Assembly (NCBI GenBank): GCA_026770575.1 | Contig: MU657276.1 | Span: 1 to 64,000, forward strand | DNA: 64,000 nt | DNA from: Pelagophyceae sp. CCMP2097 | Lineage: Eukaryota > Sar > Pelagophyceae | Direction of reading: 5' to 3' | Shown here: positions 19,387 to 29,706 of the stretch, one piece after another | How positions within the stretch are numbered: the stretch's first letter is position 1 | How the letters are laid out: each line of letters opens with the position of its first letter | Notes under the pieces: generated by a model | Database searches by the model: none | The model's input: the letters and a program-made list of their open reading frames with translations, nothing else | Told to the model about the DNA's origin: nothing | Translations under genes and position numbers: made by a program

Positions 19387-19975
19387 ATGGGCGACGCGCT
19401 GCTGCTGCGCCGCCTGGCGCTCTGCGCTTCGCGCGGCTGGGCGCCGGCGGCGCTGCAGCACGCGAGACCACGCGTGCCCTTTGTCTCTGCGGCGTGGTCG
19501 CGGCCGGGCGGCGCCGCGCGCGGCTACATCGCGGCGCTGGACCGGCCCGAGTGGCACTGCTACTACCTTTTGGGCCTGGAGAAGGGCGCGACGCTGGACC
19601 AGGTCAAAAAGCGCTACCTCATCCTCGCAAAGGAACTCCACCCCGACTCGGCCGCGAACAAGGACGACCCCGCCGCCAAGCAGAAGTGAGAGGCTGCGGG
19701 TTGACTTGAACGGCCCGCCGACGCTTTGCTTCAGGTTCGCGGAGGCATCCGAGGCGTACGAGGTGCTGTGCCAGAGCATCGGGACTGTGCAGCCCAAGAA
19801 GTTGGACTGGAAGAAGAGCCGACGGAAGGGCGACTCGAACATGCGGCCCGCCACGGGCGGCGTGAAGGCGGCAGTGTCCAAGGTCGCGGCGAAGAAGGTC
19901 GCCGCAAAGAAGGCAAAGGCGCAGGTCACGCTCCTCATCACGTCGGGCATGTGGTGGAAGCAATCCTTCCCCTAG
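19387..19975 (+). CDS. DnaJ-domain (J) protein, probably mitochondrial
   Basis: Co-chaperone that stimulates an Hsp70 ATPase. Exons 19387-19685 and 19735-19975, separated by a 49-nt intron that splits the J domain; 179 residues. The first 45 residues are Arg/Ala-rich without acidic clusters, like a mitochondrial presequence. The J domain runs from about 57 to 115 (YYLLGLEKGATLDQVKKRY). The essential HPD is at 85-87 and the helix IV sequence FAEASEAYEVL follows the splice. There is no Gly/Phe or zinc-finger region, so it is a class III J-protein. The C-terminus is a Lys/Ala-rich basic tail. Its specific client is unknown. Confidence 0.85.
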
Positions 19976-20265
19976 GGCAAGACCGCTACCTAACACATCT
20001 TAAAGGCCGCCTTTTTAACTTTTTGAGCACCGCCGCAGTCCCTCTTTTTATGAGGGCTTGTCGACCCAGGCCGAGCGAGTGGAGAGCGCATACCGGTATA
20101 CTGAATGGATCGCAAGCGAGTGGAGAGCGCACGCCGGTATACTGAATGCGCGAGGTGTGCCAACTGTGCGAATTTGAATCGTGTTTTTTCGGCGACTACG
20201 ATTTTCTCCGTTCCGAGTCGAGTCGCGTGGGCCTCCGCCTCGGCGCACGGGCCTCCGCCTCGGCG

Positions 20266-23200
20266 ATGTCGACGATCCGCCGCATCGATGCGACGTCTGT
20301 TCGCCGGATCTGCTCGGGGCAGGTTGTGGTCGACCTCGCGACGGCGATCAAGGAGCTCGTCGAGAACGCCCTCGACGCCGGCGCCACGGGGTGCGTCTGC
20401 GATGGTGTGTGGGGTCGGCACGCCCAGTTGTGTCCACTAGCATCGACGTCCGTCTCGTCGAGCACGGCGCGGCGGAGATCGAGGTCAGCGACAACGGCTC
20501 GGGCATTCCGCTAGACGGTTTCGAGGATGTGGTGCGTCGCTGTGGCCCACGGGCGCCTCGACGGGTCGCCCACCGCCTCGACGGATTACGCGGTGATCCG
20601 AACAGGTGTTGCGCTACGCGACTTCCAAGCTGCGAGACTTTGAGGGCCTGCGAGACGTCTCTAGCTTTGGCTTCCGCGGCGAGGCGCTGAGCTCGCTCTG
20701 CGAGCTCTCGTCCGAGTTTGAAATCGCGACGCGCGACGCCTCGAGCGACGTCGGCGCGCGTCTGCGCTACGCGCGCGACGGCACACTCGCCTCGCGCGCC
20801 GCCTGCGCGCGCGCGTTGGGCACGACGGTGTCGGCGCGCAACATCTTCGAACCGCTGCCTGTGAGGCGCGCAGAGCTCGAGCGCAACGTCACCGACCGCG
20901 CCCGTGACTCTGAAACCGTCACTGTAACGACGGCAGAGTCGAAAGCAGCAGCAGAGGGTGCCGATCCTGGCCGTCGTTCGCGAAACGACGGTCGTTGCCA
21001 CCAGGTCAAGAAGCACTACGCGCGCGCGCTGCGGCTCCTCCACGCCTACGCCCTCGGCGCGCTCCACTGCCGTATCCGCGTCACGCTCTGCGTGCGTGCC
21101 GCGCCCTCGTCGTCTTTGAGGACCGCGCGCCATCAACCCTACCGACCATATACTTTCGACGGTGCCAGGTCGGCCCGAAGCGGTCGTGCGCCCTCGCGGT
21201 CCAGGCGGGCCGGAAGTGCGTCTGCGCTGCCCCCCATGCTCAGTCTTTTGCTATGACGGCGAAACACAGGCTTGGCGACGCCGTCGGCGCCGTGAGCACA
21301 ACTTCGGACGATGGCTCTGGAGAGCCCGCTTATGATGGTGGCGGACGAGGCTCTCCGAGTACGGTCAGTACCCTCGACGACTGTCGGACGCGTTAGGTGT
21401 TTGGGCCCAAGTTTGCGCAGACCCTCGAGCCCTTTGACGCCGAGCTGCAAGACGGCGAAAAATCGTGGCGCGTCAAGGGCCTCATCTCGCGCGTCGGCGA
21501 CGGCGTCGGCCGCACCGAGGCCGACCGACAGTTCGTCTTCGTGAGTCTTGCAAAGCGCGACTCAACCTCGCGACTTAACCGAAAGCGGCCCGCGTCACAA
21601 ACTTTCTTTGCAGGTCAACGGCCGCCCCATCGAGTGGCCGCGGCTGTCGCGTGGTGTCAACGAGGTGTGGCGGACGTTTGAGATGAAGCACAAGCCCGCG
21701 TTCGTCCTCGACGTGACCGTCGACCGCGACGACGTCGACGTCAACGTCGCGCCGGACAAGCGAGAGGTGCGCACTCCGTCGTGGGATAGGATGCCTCTGT
21801 ACCCTTCCTTTTAGAAGACGGCGCGTTTGCACGTTTACAGCCTGTGCGCAGGTCGTCATCGACGGCGAGTCGGCGCTCGTTTCGGCGCTCAAGGCCAAGC
21901 TGCAAGATCTCTGGGAGCCGTTCCGTGGGCGCTTCCGCGCCGACGACCTCCTGCGCCCGGCAAACGCCACGCAACGGCCCCTGACGCAGCAGACGCTCTC
22001 CGACACCTTCTCATCCGCCGCCTCGGACGACTTCTCCTCTGCGCGGCGCCCGTCTCTCGTCTATCGAGACGACGACGTGGACGGCGACGACCGAGGCGGC
22101 GACGCCGAGCCGGCCGCCGCTCTGGCGTCGAGCACGATCGTGACCGCCGGACTCGGCGGGGCCATCGACCTCTCGCAGTTTGCGGCGCACGCGTCCAGGG
22201 CCGCGAGGCCTTCGGATGGAACCGCTTCCTCGCACGGCGCCGCCTGCACCATCGACGAGGCCAGCGGCATCATCGACGAGGCCGGCGGCACGGCCGACGA
22301 GGCCGATAAGGGCGATAAAGCAGACGAGGTCGACGAGGTCGACGAGGCCGACGCACCGCAGGCAGCGCGACCCTCGGCCCCAGAGGCTGTGGCTCGGTTG
22401 TCGGTGCGCGACTCGCCGTGCGACGACGCCCGCCGCCGCTCGAGCGGCGGCGCGGCGCAGCGCGGCCCCTCGGAAGGGAGCGAAGAGGCGCCGCCGGACG
22501 CGCGCCGACGCTGCGGCGGCGGCGGCGACGATCGACGCGGGTCCGCCGCGCCGGCGGGTCCCGGACACGTCGCTCTTCTGAGCGACGACGAGGACGCGCG
22601 GCGCCAGTCGCGCGGGTCGCGCGGCGACGGCGACGACTCGCCGTTGGCGAAGCGGTCGCGGAGCGAGGCCGCATCGTCGGGGCGCGCCGTCTCGGAGGCG
22701 ACGGAGCCTCTGGAATCGGACGGCGAGACGCATCCTCGACGGCCGCAGGCTGGACCTCTACGATCGCAGCAGCAGTCCGACGCTCGGCTCGTCTCACTCT
22801 CGGTGCCGCCGGCCGCCGCGCCCGGCGCACCGCCGCAGCAGCCCCATGCTGCGGCCGCCTGCATCGACCTGAGCCTTGCCGACGAGGGCGCCGCTTCGGA
22901 GCCGAGCGACGACGACGAAAACGACTTTGGCGCATCGCCGCCGCCGCGCGCCTGGAAGCTCGACGTCGGCGCCGTTTTCCCAGAGCCGCGCCCCGCCGAC
23001 GCGAGCACGCCGGCCGCGGCGCGGGCGACGGCTGCGCCCGTGCTCCAGGCGACGCTCGAGCAGGACGACGCGAGCGCGCGCGCAGCACTCTCGAGGCGCG
23101 ACGCCCCATGCGCACGCGCCCTCGTCGCCGGCGCGCCGTATCCGTAGGTCGCTGTCCGTAGGTCGCTGTCCAAGTCGGACTTTCCGCTTCTTGAGGTCCT

Positions 23201-24114
23201 GGGCCAGTTCAACCTCGGCTTCATCGTCTGCCGCCTCGGCGCTTCGCTCTACATTGTGGACCAGCACGCCATCGATGAAAAGTACCGCTACGAGAAATTC
23301 TGGCGCGAATCGAAAATCTCGACGCAGCCCCTCATCGCGCCCCTCTCGCTCGACCTCTGCGCCGCCGCCGAGCTCTGCGTCATCGACCGCGCTGCGGCCT
23401 ACGAGGCCAACGGCTTTCGCTTCGAAATCGATGCCGACGCCCGCGCCGGCGACCGCGTCAAGCTCGTCGGTGAGTCCGCGGAAAGACGCTGCGGCACCTC
23501 GAGGCGCTTTCCGCTAGGCGTGCCCGCGGTCAAGGGCGCCAAGTTCGGGCCCTCGGACGTCCGCGAGCTCACGACCCTGTTGGAGGACGACCCCGAGGCC
23601 GCTGAGTTCCCAAAGTGAGCCACTCGCGAGAGCCCCTCCCGCGCCCGCGGGCGACCATCGCGCCTCGAGCGAGCCAACCGCCACGACCAGGCTGCCCAAG
23701 CTGCACGACGTCTACGCGTCCAAGGCGTGCCGGTCCGCCGTGATGATCGGGACGCACCTGTCCAAGCCGGAGATGGAGCGGCTGCTGCGGCAGATGGCCC
23801 ACCTCGACCAGCCCTGGAACTGCCCGCACGGCCGGCCGACGATGCGCTACCTCGCGCGGGCCCCCGATAGCGCCCCGAGCCAAGGCGCCGGCGACGACGG
23901 CGGCGGCCCCGCGGCCTCGCAGCGACCACCGTCGCCCGGCCGCGGGGCGCCGGCCGGAGGACGGTCGTCCGGCGGGCGGTCCGCGAGCGCTTCCCCTTCG
24001 GCCGCGCCGTCGCCGGTCGAGCCGCGCGCGAAGCGGCCGCGGCGCGCGGCAGCCGAGGCCGCGGACGCCAAGGTCGCGCGGACCACGCACGACGAAGACG
24101 AGTGGAGCGAGTAA
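20266..24114 (+). CDS. PMS2: DNA mismatch repair endonuclease, MutL/PMS2 type
   Basis: Nicks the mismatched strand in MutL-alpha with MLH1. At least ten exons. Introns are near 20391-20440, 20532-20605, 20888-21004, 21092-21168, 21292-21396, 21541-21613, 21767-21851, 23470-23517 and 23615-23690, plus one small intron ending near 23147. All four GHKL ATPase motifs are present: [24 protein letters not shown] and ALGTTV. The transducer domain ends in [10 protein letters not shown] disordered, Asp/Arg-rich linker of about 400 residues follows. The C-terminal endonuclease shows QFNLGFI, the metal-binding [22 protein letters not shown] and CPHGRP, so catalytic residues look intact. The whole arrangement matches PMS2 rather than MLH1, which lacks the endonuclease motif. 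The 21169-21291 exon is the least conserved part. Confidence 0.92.
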
Positions 24115-24240
24115 CCGCATTTTTCCGTGCACCCGAGGCGTCGCAGTATGCACAGAGTTGTTATGTATATACCGCGAGTCACAAGACCTGCGGTTCGCGG
24201 CGTGTCACGCGGGTAAAATTGCTTCGGCCCGTGGCCGTGT

Positions 24241-24483
24241 TCATTGCGCGTGCAGTTGTTGGGGCACGGCGCCGCCGCCGCTGAAGAACTGGATCACCGT
24301 GCCCGCGATGCCGTAGGAGATCATGACGACGACGAGTCTGAACATTTGCTTTTGCTCGTACGTAAACGTCCAGGGCGCCCCGAGGCGCGCCGTGTCCTCG
24401 TCGCGCTCCTCCTCCGTCGCCACGATGCGCTGCGGCGCCGCCTCGGTGGCCTTGGCGGCGTTCTTCCGGGCCGCCTTGACCAT
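24241..24483 (-). CDS. Small single-pass membrane protein, 80 aa
   Basis: Not recognised. Start at the ATG 24483 (MVKAARKNAA). Residues 1-45 are charged (Lys/Ala then Glu/Arg/Asp). One hydrophobic helix at about 50-68 (MFRLVVVMISYGIAGTVIQFF) is followed by a short polar end. The size and topology resemble small accessory subunits of membrane complexes. No family can be named. It lies convergent with PMS2, 126 bp away. A tandem TGACGTCA motif lies 77-94 bp upstream of its start. Confidence 0.6.
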   Translation of the reverse strand: MVKAARKNAAKATEAAPQRIVATEEERDEDTARLGAPWTFTYEQKQMFRLVVVMISYGIAGTVIQFFSGGGAVPQQLHAQ

Positions 24484-24559
24484 GCTGAGTGGCTGATGCT
24501 GCGGCGCGGCGCAACTTGAAACTTGAACACACACAGGTGTCGCTAAAGGGCTCGACGGG

Positions 24560-24577
24560 TGACGTCATGTGACGTCA
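24560..24577. promoter_or_regulatory. Two TGACGTCA boxes (bZIP/CRE-type site)
   Basis: Perfect palindromes TGACGTCA at 24560-24567 and 24570-24577, 10 bp apart centre to centre. This is the classical CRE. TGACGT is also the core bound by aureochromes, the stramenopile light-sensing bZIP factors. It lies just upstream of the small membrane-protein gene on the minus strand. Confidence 0.6.
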
Positions 24578-24989
24578 TAAGAAACCGAAACTAGTCAAAT
24601 CCGGATATTATCCCATCGATTCTTACAAGCGAGGCAGAACGGTCGAAGCCCTTCGGGGTGGATGACCAGTCGCTCCTGCGCAGGCCCCCTCGACTGCACG
24701 TGGCTCCACCGCGCCTGCCTCTCCCCGGGATATTAAATCAAACCCTCACGCCTCACAATAATTGTACCAGTGGGCAAAGTGACTTCTCGGGAATACCCTC
24801 CCCGCCGACTCTCGGAGGTTCGCCACGCATGCACGCCGCTCTGCGCCGACGGCCGCGAGGCTGCATCGTCGAGCAAACTCGGCGCATGTCTCCCAGCCGC
24901 TCCTCGGGGCGTGAACCGTCCATTGCTTCTGAAATTGCCCGTGCGCACGAGTGCGACCGGCGTGCGCCTGCGGTGACAGAGGTTTCGGG

Positions 24990-26687
24990 TTACGCTTCGG
25001 ACTCGCTCTGCTGTTTTTTTGCCTCTGCGCGCCAGGCTCGGCGCCGGTTGCCGAAGAATCGTGAATGGTAGTAGTCCTTTGCGAAGCACGACTGGACGCC
25101 GTACTTGCGCAGAATGCGGCCGCGCGCGTCGTTCTCCGGCAGCGCGTCCGTCCGCAGCACGTACTCGACGGCGTCGGCGTCGCTCGCGGCGGCCGCGCCG
25201 CGCGTGCGCCGGCCTTCCTGCTTGCCGGGAAGCTCGACGCCATACGCGCCGACCTTGAACGCCGGCTTCTGGCCGCGACCGGAAACGTGGCGGAAGCGCA
25301 GCGCCTTGCATTTGACGCCACGTAAGCCGCCGTCGGAAACCGTCGCCGCGTCGACGAGGGCCAGCGGCCGCGGCGCCTCGGAGTGGCAGTCGGCCGGTCC
25401 TGCAAACTCGGCGAGCGAGACCCACTCCTTGCACATGAGCGCCGAAACGTCAAAGCGGTCGCAAACCGACTCCGTGCCCTCGAGCGCCACGTGCTTGGAG
25501 GCTCGCGAGTGGCCATCGCCCTCGTCGCAGTCGACGGGGTACGAGTCGTGGGGCTTTCCCGAGACGGCCACGTGCGTCACAAACGCGTCTCGGCGAAAGT
25601 CGAGCTGCACGGCGCCGAGCGCGACGTGCCTCGCCGCCGCGCGCACGTCGCTGCACGAAGGGCCGGAGCCGTACGTGAAAGCCTTGGACGCGTCCGACTT
25701 CTTCCGCTGGCGCCGCTGAGTTACCGCGGCGCCGCCCTGCAGCGCGCCGCGCAAAGGCCCGACGCCCGGCGCGCGCCGCGCGCCCGCCGAGTCTGCGCAG
25801 GCCGCGCGCGCCGCGGCTATGACATCTGGGACGGCGCCCGGCGGCGGCAACTCATAAGCGACGGCGACGCGGCCGCGCTTGTCGAGTTTGTGCATGGTGC
25901 GGTGGAGCGCTTGTCGCTTGGCTCTTAGCATCGCGCGGTGGCTCGTCGAGGGCGCCACGTCGGCGTTGCCGTCGGCGAGGATGGAGTACGTCGTGAGCGT
26001 CAGCGGCCCGGCTTCGGGCGCGCCGCGCCGCGCGCGCACCGTCGACGTCACTTTCGCCTTGCCTTCGGAAACGAGGGCGTCGAGGAACGATTGCACGTCG
26101 TCCCATCTTTTCGACGTATCCAGAGACGCAAACCCGTGGCCGACGCCGCCGCCGCCGCACGTCTCGCGCACCAGCCCGGGCAGCAGCGCATCGAGGGGCG
26201 TCGTCGCAAACGCCTCGGGCCCGACGTCGACGAGGCGCGGTCTGCGCGTCGTCCACAGCGTCGTCGGCGCCGCGGCGGGCGGGCCGTCCGCGCGGCGCCG
26301 GAGCGTGTGGCCCACGCTCCGCTTGCCCGGGCCCCAGCGCGCTGGGAGTACCTTCCAGGGCGGCGCGCAGTCGCGCTCGAGCGGCGACGCGGTCCGGCGC
26401 CGAGCGCGCGCGTCCGAGCGGCTCCGTGCGTCCGAGCGGCTCCGCGCTTCCAAGCGGCTTCGCGCGTTGACGCGGAGGCTGCGCTTCGCGGATGCCGGGA
26501 ACGTGCCGCGGCGCGCGATGTCTGCAAAGGCGCGGCGGATGTCGAGCGTTTCGCCCGCCTCGAAGCACCACAGCCGCGATTCGTCCGCGGAGACGCCCGC
26601 CTCGCAGAGCCACGGCCGGGGCGCCTCTGAGGCGTCGACCCAGTCGGATGCGTCGTCGCAGACGTCGATCCAGTCGTCGTCCGACAT
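24990..26687 (-). CDS. Hypothetical protein, 565 aa
   Basis: Not recognised. Single exon from the ATG at 26687 (MSDDDWIDVC). The N-terminus is acidic and Trp-containing. A basic (R/L)EARSRSDAR repeat stretch lies at about 80-100. Residues about 200-260 contain a Gly-rich patch (CGGGGVGHGFASLD). The last 200 residues are mixed alpha/beta and Cys-containing (LMCKEWVSLAEFAG, KCKALRFRHVSG). No transmembrane segment or signal peptide. The end is Lys/Gln/Ser/Glu-rich. Stretches of the N-terminal half could hide a stop-free intron. Confidence 0.5.
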   Translation of the reverse strand: MSDDDWIDVCDDASDWVDASEAPRPWLCEAGVSADESRLWCFEAGETLDIRRAFADIARRGTFPASAKRSLRVNARSRLEARSRSDARSRSDARARRRTASPLERDCAPPWKVLPARWGPGKRSVGHTLRRRADGPPAAAPTTLWTTRRPRLVDVGPEAFATTPLDALLPGLVRETCGGGGVGHGFASLDTSKRWDDVQSFLDALVSEGKAKVTSTVRARRGAPEAGPLTLTTYSILADGNADVAPSTSHRAMLRAKRQALHRTMHKLDKRGRVAVAYELPPPGAVPDVIAAARAACADSAGARRAPGVGPLRGALQGGAAVTQRRQRKKSDASKAFTYGSGPSCSDVRAAARHVALGAVQLDFRRDAFVTHVAVSGKPHDSYPVDCDEGDGHSRASKHVALEGTESVCDRFDVSALMCKEWVSLAEFAGPADCHSEAPRPLALVDAATVSDGGLRGVKCKALRFRHVSGRGQKPAFKVGAYGVELPGKQEGRRTRGAAAASDADAVEYVLRTDALPENDARGRILRKYGVQSCFAKDYYHSRFFGNRRRAWRAEAKKQQSESEA

Positions 26688-27446
26688 CGTGGTGCACGCG
26701 CGCGAGAAGAGCCCGGCAACCGATAACTACAGCAAACGTTCGAACGTCTCCAGAAACTTCGCACCGATCTTCCGGAACAAATTCTGCAGAGAACGTTCTT
26801 CGCCCGCAACGTGCGCGGCTCCTCGGCGTCCGTCCGTGCAGGACGGCGGCGTACTGATCCTTGACGTGGCGCACGAATGCTCTGCGGCGGCTTTTCTCAA
26901 TCTTCCGGACGGCATCCACTCCAGTGGACTGGGCTAAAGTTTAAAGCTTTAGGGAATCCGTTAAGCTTCGAGTGCTCAATAAAATGGATTTATTTATGGT
27001 TCGACAGCCTCGGCTTGCTTTCCAGCTGTTTTCGTGTTTTTTTGTGCGCCCGCTGCTTCCAGCGCGACGCAGACCCCCCAAACCTGCGACCTGAGGGGCG
27101 ATAATGGCCAGGACTGAGGTGGACTCGGTTTATCGCCTCTCAGGTCGCAGGTTCGCCCACCAGAAGCCGGGCTCTGAAGAGCTTAAAAAAACGCAGACTC
27201 CCGCAGAGAGTCTCTCGCGACTCCGGGGCGCGCGCACCAAACATTTTGCTGCGGCGCATCGAGCCCGAGGTGGCCCATGAGCGCGCGCAGTGGCGCCTCG
27301 GCCGAGCGCCCGCAGCGCCCGCCAGGCGCGCCAAAGGGAATCCCAGGGGTCAACTGCCTTAAAGGCGGGAAATCTGTCTCCCTTTACTAGACCGGTGGAT
27401 ATCTCTCGATTTGAAAATGTTCCGACCGCCGACACGCAAGTCGTGT
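26688..27446. other. Intergenic region with a hairpin
   Basis: About 760 bp without a recognisable gene. It contains an AT-richer patch near 26930-27010 and the 23-bp inverted repeat at 27081-27153. Confidence 0.5.
27081..27153. repeat. Inverted repeat, 23-bp arms
   Basis: Arms 27081-27103 and 27131-27153 pair with one mismatch around a 27-nt loop. This is a stable hairpin outside any gene. Confidence 0.8.
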
Positions 27447-28298
27447 TTAAGTCTTGACGGCGCCGGCGTGGGAGAAGAGGCACTTTTCGCCTTTGCGGCA
27501 GCTGCCCTTCTTCTCCCAGTTGAAGCAGTTGCCCGAGCCCGTCTTGGGCTCCTTGGCCACCTTATCCTCCTTGAAGACGTGTTCGAACTCGCACTTGTCG
27601 CCGTTCTTGCACTTGCCGCGCGCGGAAAAGGCCAGGCACTTTGGTCGCTTCTTCGTCTCCGACTTGACGAGGCACGAACCTACGGCGCGGGTCACGGATC
27701 GCGCGGCAGCAAAAGCCTCTGCAGGGCCGGCGGAACGCAGGGCGTCCGGCAACGCACCTTGTCCCTCTGGGTGTTCGAACTTGCAGGCGTCGCCGTGCGG
27801 GCAGATGTTGCGCTGGTACAGGTGGCAGATGTTTTTGTTCTCGTCGCCGTCGTCGTCCTTGCTCGCCACCGCGGCAACGCGCACCGCGTACGTCCGCTTG
27901 CAGTTCGGGTCGCGCTTGTCGAACTTGCCCTCGATCTTGCCCTTGAGCGTCGCCTTTAGAAGCGCCGCGGCCCGCGATTCCTCGGTTGTAAAAGTGACAA
28001 AGCCGAACCCGAGCGAGGCTTCGTCGTCGTCCTTGGAAACGCAGACCAGAGCCTCCTGCACCCCGCCAAAGGCGGCCTCGAACGCGGCGTGCAGCTCGGC
28101 GTCGCGCCACGCCGGCGGCAGCCGAGAGACGTAGACGCGGTGGCCCAGCTCCGACCGGTGGCCGTCGGGGGCGTCCTCCTCGTCCTCTGGCGCCGTCGCC
28201 GCGGCGCGGCTCTTCTTCGGCGAATTTTCCGGAGACGCCTCTGCCGCCGCGGCCTTGCGCTTCAAGGCCTTGGCCGCTTCCTTGGCGTCCTTGGCCAT
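27447..28298 (-). CDS. RNA-binding protein with RRM and three CCCH zinc fingers
   Basis: Predicted RNA-binding factor. Single open frame, but 27757-27680 (78 nt) has splice-like ends (GTGCGT..TAG) and encodes Ala-rich sequence between fingers one and two. It is probably a stop-free intron, which would leave about 257 residues. A Lys/Ala-rich, nuclear-signal-like N-terminus (KKSR near 28) precedes an RRM at about 53-140, with VYVSRLPPAW and GFGFVTF as RNP2- and RNP1-like motifs. Three CCCH fingers follow: CHLYQRNICPHGDACKFEH, CLAFSARGKCKNGDKCEFEH and CFNWEKKGSCRKGEKCLFSH, each C-x7/8-C-x5-C-x3-H. The target RNA is unknown. Confidence 0.85.
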   Translation of the reverse strand: MAKDAKEAAKALKRKAAAAEASPENSPKKSRAAATAPEDEEDAPDGHRSELGHRVYVSRLPPAWRDAELHAAFEAAFGGVQEALVCVSKDDDEASLGFGFVTFTTEESRAAALLKATLKGKIEGKFDKRDPNCKRTYAVRVAAVASKDDDGDENKNICHLYQRNICPHGDACKFEHPEGQGALPDALRSAGPAEAFAAARSVTRAVGSCLVKSETKKRPKCLAFSARGKCKNGDKCEFEHVFKEDKVAKEPKTGSGNCFNWEKKGSCRKGEKCLFSHAGAVKT

Positions 28299-28439
28299 CG
28301 CGCGCGCCGCCTTCCGATTTATCGCCTGATTCGATCGGCGCGCCGGGCTCCGCGTTTCGTTCGGCGATGGGTTACGGCGTTCGCGAATTCGCGAAGCCGC
28401 CTCGCCCGGGCTCGAGGGCCGAGTCGATTACAGTCTCGT

Positions 28440-29372
28440 TTACATGGTCGCGTCGCGCGCACATTTCGGCGCGCCGCCACCGGTGCGCTCCACGTAGCGG
28501 TCGACGCGCGAGATGGTGGCGATGTCGCGCACCAGCTCGTAGTACGCGCCTGGGGCGAGGCGCGGCGTGGTCGGAGTCGACGTTGACGGCTCGTCATTCA
28601 AAGAGACCCCAGCTGGAGAAGAAGTGCCCGTCGACGCACCCTTGACGTCGGTCACGACGACGCCCGCGCCGCGCATCCGCTCGAGGCCCGCGGCGTGGTG
28701 CGGCGGCGCCGTGCCGCAGGCGTCCGCCGCGACGAAGACGCGGAAGCCGGCGGCCCTAGAGTCGTTGCATTCGACACGGCGAGCTCCGAGCTTTGAGACG
28801 CACCGCAGGCCGAGTGCGGTCTGGCCGACGCAAACGTCCGTCTCGAGGCCGACGAGAAGGAACGTGTCGCGGCCCGTCCCGTCGAGGGCGGCGCGCGTCT
28901 CGGAGCCGGGCGCGTAGGCGTTCCAGACCATCTTGTTCACCGGCGCGCCTACGCACGTTGATGCCAAGGGTCGACTACTCGCGCGTCCGCACCGCCGGGC
29001 AGCAGCGCGGCGAGCTTTGCGACCATGGGCGGGTTGGGCGCGGCGCCCGTGTACGCCGTGTCTTCGGCGTTGCCGCGCGGGAGGTAGTCTTCGGCCGTCG
29101 CGACGATGGGCATCTCAAGCGCCGCCGCAACGCGCATGAGGAAGGCCACGTGGTCGACGAGCGCTGCGCGCGTGTCCAGCGGCCTAGAGGGCGTCTACGG
29201 GGGTCTCGAGGTCTGCGGGGTCTTACAGCTTGTCGAGGAAGTTTTGCTGGACGTCGATGACGACCAGAGCCGTCCGGTTCGAATCCAGTAACCACGAGTC
29301 GGCGTCCGAACTGCAGCTGCCGCCGGAGGCCGGCGCCAGCGCCGAAACCAGCAGCAGCGCGAGGTAAAGCAT
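28440..29372 (-). CDS. Isochorismatase-like cysteine hydrolase, secretory
   Basis: Alpha/beta hydrolase of the isochorismatase/nicotinamidase superfamily; substrate unknown. Introns at 29226-29184, 28992-28949, 28803-28756 and 28639-28550. The last two are in frame and stop-free. A signal peptide covers residues 1-18 (MLYLALLLVSALAPASG). The conserved first strand RTALVVIDVQQNF carries the catalytic Asp (D40). The strand IVATAEDYLPRGN follows. The nucleophile Cys is in LETDVCVGQTALGL, and FRVFVAADACG follows once the 48-nt intron is removed. The catalytic Lys was not assigned with certainty. The signal peptide suggests the ER, the secretory route or a plastid. Confidence 0.8.
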
Positions 29373-29706
29373 GGCGGGCGCGGGGCCTTGAGCGGGCCTG
29401 AGCGGAGCTCGCGGGATTTGGGTGGCCCCCGAATGCAAGAATCGACGAAACGGACCGCTGAGTTTCATGAATTTTCATGCGCCGCTCGAAAAGATTGACT
29501 CAAATGTCGTCGGGAGCTTCTCAACGTTGCTCGTCGTGCGGCGCCGCTCGTGAAGACCGCGCGGCGGCGAGGTTGCATCCTCTCAGCAGTCTAAGACCAA
29601 TGGGATACCGCGTCTGAGACCGATGGGAGCAGGGATGCCCCGTCGGCCGATTCGTTGCGATGCCACCTTCGGCGCGCTTCCATGCTTATCAGGATACGTT
29701 CGCCCC

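Noticed and set aside
29275..29300. tRNA T-loop-like ggttcgaatcc
   Set aside because: It lies in the coding exon of the hydrolase and no acceptor stem, D-arm or anticodon arm can be built around it.
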